This document shows positions 1 to 8,946 of a stretch of DNA of 64,000 nt, piece by piece. Both the position numbers and the translations under genes were made by a program. Below the pieces are notes generated by a model. It did no database searches. It was not told the origin of the DNA and saw only the letters and a program-made list of their open reading frames with translations. This DNA is from Shewanella fidelis ATCC BAA-318 (GTDB lineage: Bacteria; Pseudomonadota; Gammaproteobacteria; Enterobacterales; Shewanellaceae), in contig NZ_JADX01000005.1 in assembly GCF_000518605.1 (NCBI RefSeq), positions 372,001-436,000 of the forward strand, written 5' to 3'. Position 1 is the first letter of the stretch. Every line of letters begins with the position of its first letter.

Positions 1-1
1 G

Positions 2-595
2 CCATCTCATACCGCAGAAGGCTTAGGTAACTTTGTGTTTCTTGCTGATGCAGTTTATAAGCCATTCGGTGAAACCCAGATGCACTCCCATCATGAGATT
101 GACGTGATCTCGGTGATGATGAGCGGGCGGGTTAAGCACCAAGGTTCGTTAGAGCATGGCCAAGATCTCGTGGCTGGAGAGGTTCAGGTACAACGAGCTG
201 GAGGCGAGGGGTTTTCTCATAATGAAATTAATCCTGACAATAATCAAAATCGTTTATTACAGCTTTGGGTGTTACCTGATGAGGCTGGTCAAGCTGCGGG
301 CTATAAGCATTATGTACTCAAGCCTCAGGGGATAACCCGGATCTATGGTGGTGATAAGGCGCAAACGGCAACGTTTGATAGCAAAACCGTCATTGATATT
401 GCCAGATTAGATAAAGGCGAGTCACTCGACTTCCAACAACAAAGCTTAATTTATGTTACCGCTGGTCAAATAGAGCTTAGTGATAACGAACAGACTTACC
501 AAGCTAAAGACGGTGACTTAATAAGAACAGAGCAAGTTAACCTGATCGCAAATACTCAAGCGGAGTTAATTGTCGTTAGGCATAACAACGCTTAA
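2..595 (+). CDS. Pirin/YhaK-like bicupin protein, 5' end outside window
   Basis: The reading frame is open from base 2, so the gene starts before the window and only the last 197 residues are visible. The protein has the pirin-type cupin pattern: HSHHEIDVISVMMSGRVKH resembles the metal-binding strand region of pirins, followed by a GE(V/G) loop and a second cupin half (QLWVLPDE, then a region rich in beta strands). Order and C-terminal length fit the YhaK branch of the pirin family, which has poorly defined redox-sensing or quercetinase-like roles. An internal GTG at 35 is not a plausible start because homology-like sequence continues upstream of it. Substrate cannot be inferred. Confidence 0.8.
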   Translation, partial: PSHTAEGLGNFVFLADAVYKPFGETQMHSHHEIDVISVMMSGRVKHQGSLEHGQDLVAGEVQVQRAGGEGFSHNEINPDNNQNRLLQLWVLPDEAGQAAGYKHYVLKPQGITRIYGGDKAQTATFDSKTVIDIARLDKGESLDFQQQSLIYVTAGQIELSDNEQTYQAKDGDLIRTEQVNLIANTQAELIVVRHNNA

Positions 596-639
596 GTCGC
601 GGCTATTTAGCGCCCCCTATAAGCTTACAGGAGCCTTAT

Positions 640-852
640 ATGAAACAGCCAAACCGTCATGTTATAGCCCTTATTAATTATTTAGTGTTAGTGCCGTTGG
701 TTTACTTTATACCGAAATGGATGAACCCCCATTTACCTGAGGATATGTGGTTACAAGTCGCGGCGAATGTAGCAGTGATAGTGGTGATAATTTCATATCT
801 AGTGATGCCGTTGCTGAGCAAGCTAAACCAGCACTTTCAGCCAAAGGCCTAA
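640..852 (+). CDS. Small two-helix membrane protein, unknown function
   Basis: This 70-residue protein has a good ribosome binding site (AGGAG, six bases before ATG). It contains two hydrophobic stretches, about residues 9-25 and 39-59, separated by a short polar turn with several prolines (residues 27-34), so it is probably an inner-membrane hairpin protein. It lies 44 bases after the pirin-like gene on the same strand and could be co-transcribed with it. I do not recognise a family. Confidence 0.7.
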   Translation: MKQPNRHVIALINYLVLVPLVYFIPKWMNPHLPEDMWLQVAANVAVIVVIISYLVMPLLSKLNQHFQPKA

Positions 853-928
853 CTCTGAAGTGAACTAATTAATATAGGAAGTTGAGCTACTCAGTGCCGT
901 TAAATTCTTGCTGAGCGACCAAATCTTT

Positions 929-942
929 ATACTAATTGGTAT
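929..942 (+). repeat. Short near-palindromic repeat, copy 1
   Basis: ATACTAATTGGTAT occurs here and its exact reverse complement occurs at 36506-36519. The element is a near-palindrome, lies between genes in both places, and a partial relative (CAATTGGTATTAA) is present near 13238-13251. Here it is flanked by TTT and AAA, which extends the dyad. Confidence 0.45.
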
Positions 943-998
943 AAATAGGCCTGTGTAGGCCTAATATTTCAAGTTGACGCAGGTAAATTCATCTAATG

Positions 999-1014
999 CT
1001 ATCAAGCTTGATAG
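999..1014. other. Perfect 16-bp palindrome downstream of the 62-residue gene
   Basis: CTATCAAGCTTGATAG is a perfect palindrome four bases beyond the stop codon of the minus-strand gene at 1019-1207. It may act as a weak transcript-end hairpin for that gene, but no T-run follows on the minus strand, so a protein-binding role is equally possible. Confidence 0.35.
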
Positions 1015-1018
1015 GCTC

Positions 1019-1207
1019 TTAGATTAAGTTGCTAGCAATATGCGATAGGTGCTGTTCTAGTTCATCTTCAGTCGTTGGTAACGATGCCAGTTCAAATGTG
1101 AGTGGCTTGCTACCGTTAAGCATGAATACTGAGCTTTCACCGTGATCATAGTGAAACCATTTTCCATTTACACATAAGTCGGTATAACAATTTGGTAGGA
1201 GTTCCAT
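1019..1207 (-). CDS. Small soluble protein, unknown function (62 residues)
   Basis: The ORF begins with ATG preceded by AAAGG at suitable spacing, which supports it as a real gene. The protein is soluble and acidic, with two cysteines (residues 7 and 12), an aromatic NGKWFHYDHGES stretch and an acidic C-terminal helix. No family is recognised. A CRP-like site (1280-1295) and a perfect FNR-type site (1327-1340) lie upstream, so respiratory or carbon control is possible if its promoter is there. Confidence 0.6.
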   Translation of the reverse strand: MELLPNCYTDLCVNGKWFHYDHGESSVFMLNGSKPLTFELASLPTTEDELEQHLSHIASNLI

Positions 1208-1279
1208 AGGGTACCTTTATCTATATTTAGGTTTCATTATTATTTGTGTGAGCTTGGCTTGAGACAAAGAATGCACGCG

Positions 1280-1295
1280 TGTGATCAAGCTCACC
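1280..1295. promoter_or_regulatory. CRP-like binding site
   Basis: TGTGATCAAGCTCACC matches the CRP pattern TGTGA-N6-TCACA in nine of ten conserved positions. It sits 73-88 bases upstream of the start of the minus-strand 62-residue gene, a reasonable distance for activation. Confidence 0.55.
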
Positions 1296-1326
1296 TTTAT
1301 ATGACCCGAAAAGCGCTAGGGGCTTA

Positions 1327-1340
1327 TTGATCTAAATCAA
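1327..1340. promoter_or_regulatory. FNR/EtrA-type binding site
   Basis: TTGATCTAAATCAA is a perfect match to the FNR pattern TTGAT-N4-ATCAA. It lies between two divergently oriented genes, about 125 bases from the minus-strand start and about 320 bases from the plus-strand start, so the minus-strand gene is the more likely target. Confidence 0.6.
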
Positions 1341-1656
1341 CACTAATAAACATAATTGCTGCCAACTTTTAATTTGGCGATATAAATCTCTGTTTGTTGT
1401 GATTTTAACATTGTTTGCTGGGGTTTTATTTTGTCTAATTCTGTTTGTTAGTTGTTCATTCTTTTTGTGATTGTTTTGTTGATTCGATTAACTCGTTTCA
1501 TTACGCCAATCTCGCTGGACTCTAATTTTTGGCAGAAAAACTTAACTTGAGTGGCTTTGTTTAAACTTGTTCGTTGTTGTCAACGTATCAAGGTTTAACT
1601 CAGTTTTTGCTCAGCAAAAGCTTGTGCTCTTTCATTTAGCTGATAGTGAGTTTTTT

Positions 1657-1911
1657 ATGTCTTTATCGAAACACTTAGTGGTATTTAATCATGTGCTGAC
1701 AAAGGGGATCAATCGAGATGGAAAATACTATCTTGATGGTTTGAGTGCTTGGCATGATGTAGATGGCTATACCTGTTATTTGGGCTACCAAGATCTGGTG
1801 ATGACGCTATTTTTTCATGGTCGTTTTGCCTATGACTACCAAAAGCGCCTTACCTACAACGACTTCAATGCACTTATCGAGCAACGCTTTAGGCAGCTTA
1901 ATCAAAGATAA
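1657..1911 (+). CDS. DUF3081-like small protein
   Basis: ATG at 1657 gives an 84-residue protein; the longer frame from TTG at 1567 adds 30 residues with no ribosome site in front. The sequence carries a central AWHDVDGYTCYLGYQDL segment followed by an aromatic FFHGRFAYDY region, which resembles what I recall of the gammaproteobacterial DUF3081 family; this was not checked. It is predicted soluble. Its position just upstream of the photolyase operon, on the same strand with a gap of about 110 bases, suggests possible association but no function is known. Confidence 0.6.
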   Translation: MSLSKHLVVFNHVLTKGINRDGKYYLDGLSAWHDVDGYTCYLGYQDLVMTLFFHGRFAYDYQKRLTYNDFNALIEQRFRQLNQR

Positions 1912-2020
1912 CATTCATAAGCTGCAACCAATTGTGTAGTTTAAGGCTAGCAGTAAAAGGTGAACCTTAGCTGCAGTTTGTGCGTATTTTTGCATACAAG
2001 TTGTTATCTGGAGGCAGAGA

Positions 2021-3403
2021 ATGTCTCAACATAAAAAAGCACTTTTTTGCTTCACCAATGATCTTAGATTAGCTGATAACCCTGCGCTTAAACATGTGCT
2101 TGAGCGGGCTGATTCACTTGCTCTAGTTTATATTTTTAATCCGCAAGAGTTTATTGCTAAACGTTACCACCAGCCATCATTAGGCAAGTTTCGACTCAGT
2201 TTCATCATTCAATCTCTGTTTAATCTTCAGCGCCAGCTACAAGTAAATGGTCTGCAGTTACAGATCTTATATGGCGATCCATTTAACGTACTGTCTACGC
2301 TAATTGCAGAGCAAAACTTTAGTTTAGTTGGATACAACCAATATGCAGATCATGACGCTCAAGCATGTTGGCGACGACTCGAACGACAATGCCAGCAGGC
2401 GGCGATAACGACTGAGGTTGAGTTTGTTTCTAGTTGGGGCAATAACCTGTTTTCTGAGCAACAAATCTATTCTCTTGGCGAGGTTTTTAACAGCTTTTCT
2501 CAATTTCGTCGCCAGCTCGAGAGATCTCTGTTAACTGTGGATGTTCCCCAAGATATTTGGCCTGCGGTATTACCGCAATCTATTGCACTGTCTGATTTAT
2601 CAACCCAGTTTAAAGTGAGTCATAGTTGGTTACTTGAAAATACCAAGAATATAACTTTGCAGCTTGACCAGAGCAGCCTGTTGAAAGCGGGCGAGCAAGC
2701 GGCGCAAGCGCATTTAACTCAGTATTTTTTAACCGCACTTCCACATACTTATAAAGCGACTCGTAATGCATTAGCTGGCTTTGACACTTCCACCAAATTT
2801 AGTCCTTACCTTGCTCATGGAAATTTGTCTGCTCGGCAAATATGGAGCGCACTTAAACATTTTGAATTAGAGCAAGGTGCAAGTGAGTCAAGTTATTGGA
2901 TAGGGTTTGAGTTGCTTTGGCGTGAGTACTTTCATTGGTTGGCACAGCGTATAGGCAAAGTACTGTTTCAGTTTAAAGGGCTGGCTACTACAGCGCCGTT
3001 AACCAGTTATTTTCCTGAGCGTTTTAACAAATGGTGCAATGGCTGTACCCCATATCCGTTGGTCAACGCTTGTATGAAACAGCTTAATGCGACGGGTTAT
3101 ATGTCTAATAGAGCCAGGCAGATTGTTGCAAGCTGTTTTGTTAATGAACTAGGTCTTGATTGGCGTTATGGCGCCGCCTATTTTGAGCAGCAGTTGGTCG
3201 ATTATGATGTGGCATCAAATTGGGGCAACTGGCAATACATTGCTGGCGTTGGTGCTGATCCTCGTGGCGGTCGCCATTTTAATCTACAAAAACAAACAGA
3301 GATATATGATCCTGCTGGGGAATTTATTGCGTTTTGGCAGGGAGAGCAAGATTGCAGCCAAGTGTTAGATTCTGTTGATGCGTCTGATTGGTATAGCAAT
3401 TGA
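2021..3403 (+). CDS. DASH-type cryptochrome / photolyase
   Basis: At 460 residues, this has the cryptochrome/photolyase layout: an N-terminal alpha/beta antenna-binding domain starting CFTNDLRLADNPAL, and a C-terminal helical FAD-binding domain with the FWLLWREYFHW-like segment around residues 297-310. The tail GVGADPRGGRHFN (from residue 409) followed by KQ and YDP is typical of the CRY-DASH branch. Members repair cyclobutane pyrimidine dimers, mainly in single-stranded or looped DNA, using blue light and FADH-. A strong GGAGG site precedes ATG at 2021. It is the first gene of a compact operon with DUF2256, FeS photolyase and flavin reductase genes. Confidence 0.93.
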   Translation: MSQHKKALFCFTNDLRLADNPALKHVLERADSLALVYIFNPQEFIAKRYHQPSLGKFRLSFIIQSLFNLQRQLQVNGLQLQILYGDPFNVLSTLIAEQNFSLVGYNQYADHDAQACWRRLERQCQQAAITTEVEFVSSWGNNLFSEQQIYSLGEVFNSFSQFRRQLERSLLTVDVPQDIWPAVLPQSIALSDLSTQFKVSHSWLLENTKNITLQLDQSSLLKAGEQAAQAHLTQYFLTALPHTYKATRNALAGFDTSTKFSPYLAHGNLSARQIWSALKHFELEQGASESSYWIGFELLWREYFHWLAQRIGKVLFQFKGLATTAPLTSYFPERFNKWCNGCTPYPLVNACMKQLNATGYMSNRARQIVASCFVNELGLDWRYGAAYFEQQLVDYDVASNWGNWQYIAGVGADPRGGRHFNLQKQTEIYDPAGEFIAFWQGEQDCSQVLDSVDASDWYSN

Positions 3404-3431
3404 AATATCACTTGTTAAATCGGAGGCGTAA

Positions 3432-3599
3432 TTGAGTCATGCAAAACTTAAGTCAAAAGTATGTGTGGTGTGCTTACGGCTGTTTAATTGGCGTAAAAAG
3501 TGGCGCAAAGATTGGGAGCAAGTTAAGTATTGCTCTAAGCGCTGTGCTGGTCAGAAAAATAGAGCGATTAACACTGAGCCTGATAAGGAGAGGGCATGA
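3432..3599 (+). CDS. DUF2256 small zinc-ribbon-like protein
   Basis: This 55-residue protein starts at TTG 3432 with GGAGG five bases upstream and ends in a TGA that overlaps the next gene's start (ATGA at 3596-3599). It shows the DUF2256 pattern: CVVC near residues 11-14, [21 protein letters not shown] next, giving four cysteines arranged as CxxC and CxxxC, likely binding zinc. DUF2256 genes are known to sit beside cryptochrome/photolyase genes, and that is the case here. Its role is unknown; tight coupling suggests it works with the flanking photolyases. It is short enough to be missed by ordinary gene length cut-offs. Confidence 0.88.
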   Translation: MSHAKLKSKVCVVCLRLFNWRKKWRKDWEQVKYCSKRCAGQKNRAINTEPDKERA

Positions 3600-5224
3600 G
3601 TGAGCTGCAGCCTGCTAAAAGATTGCGCTTGATATTGGGCGATCAACTCAATGCTGCACATACTTGGTATCAACAGCAAGATAATGACACCTTGTATGTG
3701 CTCGTTGAGCTAAAACAAGAAACAGATTATGTAAAACATCATGTGCAAAAAGTATGCGCATTTTTTGCCGCGATGCAGGCATTTGCCATCGCCTTGCGTA
3801 ATGCTGGGCACAGGGTGTTGCAGTTAACTTTAGATGACACCGCAAAATATCAAGATTTACCTGCTTTGTTAACTGGCTTAATGAGTCAATATCAGGTTCG
3901 CGAGTTTCACTATCAGCTACCCGACGAGTATCGATTACGGCTGCAGCTATCACGGTTTTGTTGTCAGCTTTCTATTGCTGTTATGGCCTTTGAAACTGAG
4001 CATTTTTATTTATCAGACGCCGAGCTTAAGGATTATTTTTCTAAAGGCAAAAAACATCGCTTAGAGCATTTTTATCGCAAAATGCGCCGCCGCTTTAATC
4101 TGTTAATGCAGGGAGATGCTCCAGCGGGGGGGCAATGGAACTATGATGCTGATAATCGGCAAAAGCTTAAAGTAGCTGATTTTGAGTTTGTGCCTGCGCC
4201 ACTGCTTTTCAGCAACGATGTCAGCGATATCTTAACGCGTCTTGAGCGTCATAATATTAAAACCATTGGCCTTGCTTATAGTTCGCTACTGTGGCCTATC
4301 ACACGTCATCAAGCTAATGAATTGCTGCAATACTTTTGTCGTCACTGTTTAGCTAACTTTGGACGCTTTCAAGATGCCATGACCGGCAAACTAGCTCCAT
4401 CAAACCAGTGTACAAACGGCCAATTAGCGCTCGAGTCAGAGCAAAGTCAAGCGCAGCATAACAAGCAGTGGTCTTTGTACCACTCAAGATTGTCGTTTGC
4501 GCTCAATGCCAAAATACTCAGTCCGCAACATGTTATCGACACAGCTATAGCGAGTTATCAGCAGGCGGATGGCGCAATTAGCTTGGCGCAAATTGAGGGT
4601 TTTGTACGACAGATTTTGGGCTGGCGCGAGTTTATAAGAGGCGTGTACTGGGCCAACATGCCTGAGTACGCCAGACTGAATCATCTTGCGGCTGAGCGTC
4701 AATTGCCAAGTTGGTTTTGGCATGGCGATACCAAGATGAGCTGCATGCAGCACGCCATCAAACAGTCACTTGATTACGCTTACGCTCACCATATTCAGCG
4801 CTTAATGGTCACTGGTAATTTTTGCTTAATTGCAGGGATCAATCCTGATGAAGTTGATGCTTGGTATCTCGGGATTTATATCGATGCCATCGAATGGGTT
4901 GAAATGCCCAATACTCGCGGTATGAGCCAGTTTGCAGATGGCGGTATTGTGGGCTCTAAAGCCTATGCAGCGAGCGGTAACTATATCAACAAAATGAGTG
5001 ATTATTGCAGCGACTGTCACTACAAGGTGAAGCAGACCCATAGTGAAAATGCATGTCCTTTAAATGCCTTGTATTGGCACTTTATGCAGCGGCATCTTGA
5101 GGATTTCAGAAGCAATCCGCGCACGCGAATGGTTTACGCCAATTGGTTGAAAAAGCCAGAGCAAACACAACAATTGATTTTACAGCGAGCGCAATACTTG
5201 CTTAACAATATAGAGAATTTGTAG
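3596..5224 (+). CDS. FeS-cluster bacterial (6-4) photolyase / cryptochrome (PhrB-like)
   Basis: This 542-residue protein belongs to the FeS-BCP (COG3046, photolyase-related) family. Cysteines at 383, 471, 474 and 487 have spacings of 88, 3 and 13, identical to the [4Fe-4S] ligands I recall for Agrobacterium PhrB (350, 438, 441, 454). H399 falls where the catalytic PhrB His366 would be. These enzymes repair (6-4) photoproducts with FAD and a lumazine antenna. The N-terminal RLILGDQLN motif and the [11 protein letters not shown] segment also fit. Start ATG overlaps the DUF2256 stop, implying translational coupling. Confidence 0.92.
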   Translation: MSELQPAKRLRLILGDQLNAAHTWYQQQDNDTLYVLVELKQETDYVKHHVQKVCAFFAAMQAFAIALRNAGHRVLQLTLDDTAKYQDLPALLTGLMSQYQVREFHYQLPDEYRLRLQLSRFCCQLSIAVMAFETEHFYLSDAELKDYFSKGKKHRLEHFYRKMRRRFNLLMQGDAPAGGQWNYDADNRQKLKVADFEFVPAPLLFSNDVSDILTRLERHNIKTIGLAYSSLLWPITRHQANELLQYFCRHCLANFGRFQDAMTGKLAPSNQCTNGQLALESEQSQAQHNKQWSLYHSRLSFALNAKILSPQHVIDTAIASYQQADGAISLAQIEGFVRQILGWREFIRGVYWANMPEYARLNHLAAERQLPSWFWHGDTKMSCMQHAIKQSLDYAYAHHIQRLMVTGNFCLIAGINPDEVDAWYLGIYIDAIEWVEMPNTRGMSQFADGGIVGSKAYAASGNYINKMSDYCSDCHYKVKQTHSENACPLNALYWHFMQRHLEDFRSNPRTRMVYANWLKKPEQTQQLILQRAQYLLNNIENL

Positions 5225-5236
5225 GGATATAAAATA

Positions 5237-5884
5237 ATGAAACATATCAGCGTTGACGATATTGAACAGATGGAACAACGTGTGCGCGCACGCTTAATTA
5301 ATAGTTTATCCGGATTTAAAAGCGCTAATTTAGTCGCGACCGTAAGTGAAGATGGGCATAACAATCTGGCGATAGTTAGCTCGTGTTTTCATCTCGGTGC
5401 CAGCCCTGCATTGATGGGTATGGTTATTCGCCCTGATAGTGTGCCGCGCGACACCTTAAGTAATATTGAACAGATGGGCTGCTATACCATTAACCATGTG
5501 TCAGCTGATATCTATCGTCAGGCACATCAGACTTCAGCACGTTACGCCGCAGAAGTGTCTGAGTTCGATAAAGTGGGGTTATCGGCGGAGTTTGTTGACG
5601 GCATTGAGGCGCCTTTTGTTGCTCAAAGTCAGCTTAAATTCTCACTTGAGCTGCGAGAGGTTTTGCCGTTAGCAATTAATGGCACGACGTTAGTGATTGG
5701 TGAAATCACTAGCATTTTTGTCGCCGACTCAGCGCTAAAAGCTGATGGCTATGTAGATATTGAAGCGTTAGCTTCAGTGGCTGTATCTGGTCTTGATAGC
5801 TACCATCAAACTCGCCGCCTAGCGCGCTTGGGTTATGCTAAACCTGATAAAGCGCTAGTTACGCTTCCGGTAGATGGTCATTGA
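5237..5884 (+). CDS. Flavin reductase-like protein (FMN-binding split barrel)
   Basis: This 215-residue protein matches the flavin reductase / DIM6-NTAB split-barrel family: after an N-terminal helix, KSANLVATVSEDGHNNLAIVSS and a strand with GMVIRPDSVPRDTLSNI form the flavin phosphate-binding region, followed by YTINHVSAD. Family members bind FMN or FAD and often use NAD(P)H. It starts 12 bases after the FeS photolyase, so it very probably belongs to the same operon. A reasonable inference is that it supplies or maintains reduced flavin for the photolyases, but other redox roles are possible. Confidence 0.82.
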   Translation: MKHISVDDIEQMEQRVRARLINSLSGFKSANLVATVSEDGHNNLAIVSSCFHLGASPALMGMVIRPDSVPRDTLSNIEQMGCYTINHVSADIYRQAHQTSARYAAEVSEFDKVGLSAEFVDGIEAPFVAQSQLKFSLELREVLPLAINGTTLVIGEITSIFVADSALKADGYVDIEALASVAVSGLDSYHQTRRLARLGYAKPDKALVTLPVDGH

Positions 5885-6047
5885 GCTTAGCTTATACATC
5901 GTAAAGTGCTTGGCAATACAGGCTTTATTAGCGTTAGCTTAATTGAATTTGACTTAGGTCAGTATAAAAAACACCATGGCTCCATAATCATACATTGTTC
6001 AGTTTAAAAGGCTGAAGACAAGAGGCTGATTGCAAGGAGCTGCGTGA

Positions 6048-6293
6048 ATGTCAGAGAGTCAAGTTACAGATAAAAAGCTCATCTTAATTCTTAAAACCTG
6101 TATCAGTATGGGTATTTGTTTAATTCTTACTGGTATTTATCTACATAACTTTAATGAGACTGTTGAAGCTATGGGCGTCAAAGGCATTATTATCAGCGCT
6201 GTGTGCGTAGCCTTTGGTATGGTGTTGTCTCTGCCGACTAAAATGTACCTGACTTTTATCTTAGTTAAACGCGAAGCCGATAAGAATCAATAA
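6048..6293 (+). CDS. Small two-helix membrane protein, unknown function
   Basis: At 81 residues with an AAGGAG ribosome site eight bases from ATG, it has two long hydrophobic segments (about residues 12-28 and 45-60) and charged ends, so it is probably an inner-membrane hairpin protein. No family is recognised. It lies between the photorepair operon and the OsmC/YcaO gene with gaps of about 160 and 200 bases; a weak hairpin (TAGCCG arms near 6310-6352) follows. Confidence 0.7.
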   Translation: MSESQVTDKKLILILKTCISMGICLILTGIYLHNFNETVEAMGVKGIIISAVCVAFGMVLSLPTKMYLTFILVKREADKNQ

Positions 6294-6495
6294 GCTAGGC
6301 CTTTCTACAGTAGCCGTCTTGGTTCTATTTAGACTGGCGGCTATTACATTTCATTATGGCCAATCTGAGCTTTTGTGTAATTAACCCAAGACTAATGCGC
6401 CAAAAACACCGATAATTCCCTGATTAAGTTTATCTGGCCTTAGGGCTCGTTTTGAGCCAAGGGCGACGCTCGCTATTAAGTGGAAATCATATTCA

Positions 6496-8682
6496 ATGGA
6501 AATCAAAGTTAACTTTCTCGACAACTTGAGACTCGAAGCCAAGTTTGACGACTTCACCGTTACGGCCGACCAGCCTATTCGCTATAAAGGTGATGGTTCA
6601 GCGCCAAGTCCTTTCGATTACTTCTTAGCGTCATCGGCTTTGTGTGCGGCCTACTTTATTAAGGTGTATTGTAAAGCGCGTGATATCTCGACCGAGAATA
6701 TTCGCCTGTCGCAAAACAATATCGTCGACCCAGAAGATCGCTATAATCAGATCTTCCAAATTAACGTAGAGTTACCAGACGATATTTCTGATAAAGATCG
6801 TCAAGGTATCTTACGTTCAATCGAGCGTTGTACCGTGAAAAAAGTGGTACAAACAGGTCCTGAATTTAAGATTGAAACCGTTGAAAACCTAGATGCTGAC
6901 GCCAATGCAATGCTAATGGGACAAAGCGACAGTGATAGCAGTACCTTTATTCTGGGCAAAGACTTACCACTTGAGCAAACCATAGCCAATATGACTGGCA
7001 TGCTTGCCGATCTTGGTATGAAGATTGAGATCTCATCGTGGCGTAATATCGTGCCAAACGTGTGGTCACTACATATTCGTGATGCGGCATCACCTATGTG
7101 TTTCACCAATGGTAAAGGTGCGACTAAAGAGAGTGCACTATGTTCAGCATTGGGCGAGTTTATCGAGCGTTTAAACTGTAACTTCTTCTACAATGATCAG
7201 TTCTTCGGTGAAGAGATTGCTAATAGTGAGTTTGTGCATTACCCAAATGAAAAGTGGTTTGCGTTAACCGACGATGACTCTCTGCCTGCAGGTATTCTTG
7301 ATGAATACTGTCTTGAGATCTACAACCCAGATGGCGAGCTTGCGGGTTCAAACCTCATTGATACTAACTCTGGCAATATCGACCGTGGGATCTGTAGCAT
7401 TCCTTATACCCGTCACTCAGACGGTGAAACGGTTTACTTCCCATCAAACCTAATTGAGAACTTGTTCTTAAGTAATGGTATGAGCGCGGGTAACAACATC
7501 CAAGAAGCACAGGTTCAATGCTTATCGGAGATCTTTGAGCGCGCGATTAAACGCCAAATTATCGAACAAGAAATTGTCCTGCCTGAAGTGCCAATGAGTG
7601 TGCTTGAAAAGTACCCAAGCATTTTAGCGGGTATTAATGGTCTTGAAGAGCAAGGCTTCCCTGTTGTGGTAAAAGATGCATCATTAGGCGGTCAGTTCCC
7701 TGTGATGTGTGTGACATTGATGAACCCGAAAACTGGCGGTGTTTTTGCTTCATTTGGCGCCCATCCAAGTTTTGAAGTGGCATTAGAGCGTAGCTTAACC
7801 GAGCTATTGCAAGGCCGTAGCTTTGAAGGTTTAAACGATGTGCCAAAGCCGACCTTTAACAGTATGGCTGTGACCGAACCTGAAAACTTTGTTGATCACT
7901 TCATTGATTCAACAGGCGTGATCTCATGGCGCTTCTTTAGTAACAATGCTGATTATGAATTCTGCGAGTGGGATTTCTCAGGTACTAGCGCAGAAGAGGC
8001 TGATAGTTTATTTGCGATTTTGGCTGATTTAGGCAAAGAGGTTTATACCGCCGAGTTTGACCAACTAGGCGCATCAGCCTGTCGTATGTTAGTGCCAGAT
8101 TTCTCTGAAGTGTACCCAGTTGATGACTTGATTTGGGATAACACCAATAAAGCGCTTGATTACCGTGAAGATATTCTAAATCTACACTCATTATCTGATG
8201 AAGAGTTAGTGGATCTGGTTAATCGTTTAGAAGAAAGTCAGCTAGATAACTATACCGATATTCGCACCTTGATAGGTATCGTGTTTGATGAAAACACAGT
8301 ATGGGGTCAGCTAACGATTATTGAGCTTAAGATCTTAATCTATCTAGCATTAGGCGCAGCAGAAGAAGCACTAGAGCTAGTGGGTGACTTTTTACAATAC
8401 AACGACAACACGGTACAGCGCGGCTTGTTCTACCAAGCAATTAGCGCAGTACTTGAAGTTGAGCTAGATGAGGAGCTAGATCTTGAGCACTTCATCTATA
8501 ACTTCAAGCGTATGTTTGGTGAGGAAGTGATGCAAAACGTAGTCGGCTCAGTCAGCGGCGAAGTGCGTTTTTATGGCTTAACCAAAACGAGCATGGCGCT
8601 AGAAGGTATTGAGCCACACTTACGTTTAATTGAAAGCTACAAGAAGTTGCATGGTGCTCGTGCAAAAGCGGCAGCTAAGTAA
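6496..8682 (+). CDS. OsmC domain / YcaO domain fusion protein
   Basis: The 728-residue protein has an OsmC-like domain (about residues 1-130, with PSPFDYFLASSALCAAYFI) joined to a YcaO domain (about 170-560) with the acidic ATP-binding signatures CSALGEFIERLNCN and SEIFERAIKRQI. A C-terminal helical tail completes the E. coli YcaO-like architecture. YcaO proteins activate amide carbonyls with ATP; E. coli YcaO influences beta-methylthiolation of ribosomal protein S12. The gene stands alone and ends in a good terminator at 8743-8771. Biochemical role here is inferred from family membership only. Confidence 0.9.
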   Translation: MEIKVNFLDNLRLEAKFDDFTVTADQPIRYKGDGSAPSPFDYFLASSALCAAYFIKVYCKARDISTENIRLSQNNIVDPEDRYNQIFQINVELPDDISDKDRQGILRSIERCTVKKVVQTGPEFKIETVENLDADANAMLMGQSDSDSSTFILGKDLPLEQTIANMTGMLADLGMKIEISSWRNIVPNVWSLHIRDAASPMCFTNGKGATKESALCSALGEFIERLNCNFFYNDQFFGEEIANSEFVHYPNEKWFALTDDDSLPAGILDEYCLEIYNPDGELAGSNLIDTNSGNIDRGICSIPYTRHSDGETVYFPSNLIENLFLSNGMSAGNNIQEAQVQCLSEIFERAIKRQIIEQEIVLPEVPMSVLEKYPSILAGINGLEEQGFPVVVKDASLGGQFPVMCVTLMNPKTGGVFASFGAHPSFEVALERSLTELLQGRSFEGLNDVPKPTFNSMAVTEPENFVDHFIDSTGVISWRFFSNNADYEFCEWDFSGTSAEEADSLFAILADLGKEVYTAEFDQLGASACRMLVPDFSEVYPVDDLIWDNTNKALDYREDILNLHSLSDEELVDLVNRLEESQLDNYTDIRTLIGIVFDENTVWGQLTIIELKILIYLALGAAEEALELVGDFLQYNDNTVQRGLFYQAISAVLEVELDEELDLEHFIYNFKRMFGEEVMQNVVGSVSGEVRFYGLTKTSMALEGIEPHLRLIESYKKLHGARAKAAAK

Positions 8683-8742
8683 TATAGGCTTGTGCGCTAG
8701 TAGGCAGCGAGTCAGCTAATTTAGTTTGCAGCAGTGATCATC

Positions 8743-8771
8743 AAAAGGCGAACCTTAGGGTTCGCTTTTTT
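8743..8771 (+). terminator. Intrinsic terminator after OsmC/YcaO gene
   Basis: AAAGGCGAACC-TTAG-GGTTCGCTTTTTT forms an 11-bp stem with one G-T pair, a four-base loop and a T-run. Confidence 0.88.
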
Positions 8772-8946
8772 GTTCGTCGCATTACGAGTTATATGAATTG
8801 TAATAACAAAAAATTATTATAATAAGAAAATATCATAATTATTTATCTCAATCTAATTGGCTTACTATGGCGAACATAGATTGGTTGCTAATGAGCAGAT
8901 TGCATGAGCATTAGCGATAATGGCGAATTTTAGATCGGGGCTGATT

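Larger units (their letters stand above)
1208..1656. other. Intergenic region with Crp/Fnr-type sites
   Basis: About 450 bases lie between the divergent genes at 1207 and 1657. The first part holds the CRP-like and FNR-type sites listed separately; 1380-1500 is very T-rich with repeated TTTGTT words. I see no coding potential except a TTG-started extension of the downstream ORF, which I reject in favour of the internal ATG at 1657. Confidence 0.6.

Noticed and set aside
1567-1656. N-terminal extension of the DUF3081-like frame from TTG 1567
   Set aside because: No Shine-Dalgarno sequence precedes the TTG and the extra 30 residues do not look family-like; ATG 1657 is preferred.
3156-3368. Plus-strand 70-residue frame inside the CRY-DASH gene
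   Set aside because: It overlaps a clear protein-coding gene in another frame and has no ribosome site; the CRY-DASH frame carries the family signatures.
5949-5960. TGACTTAGGTCA near-palindrome upstream of a small membrane gene
   Set aside because: Short and isolated; no factor assignment is justified.
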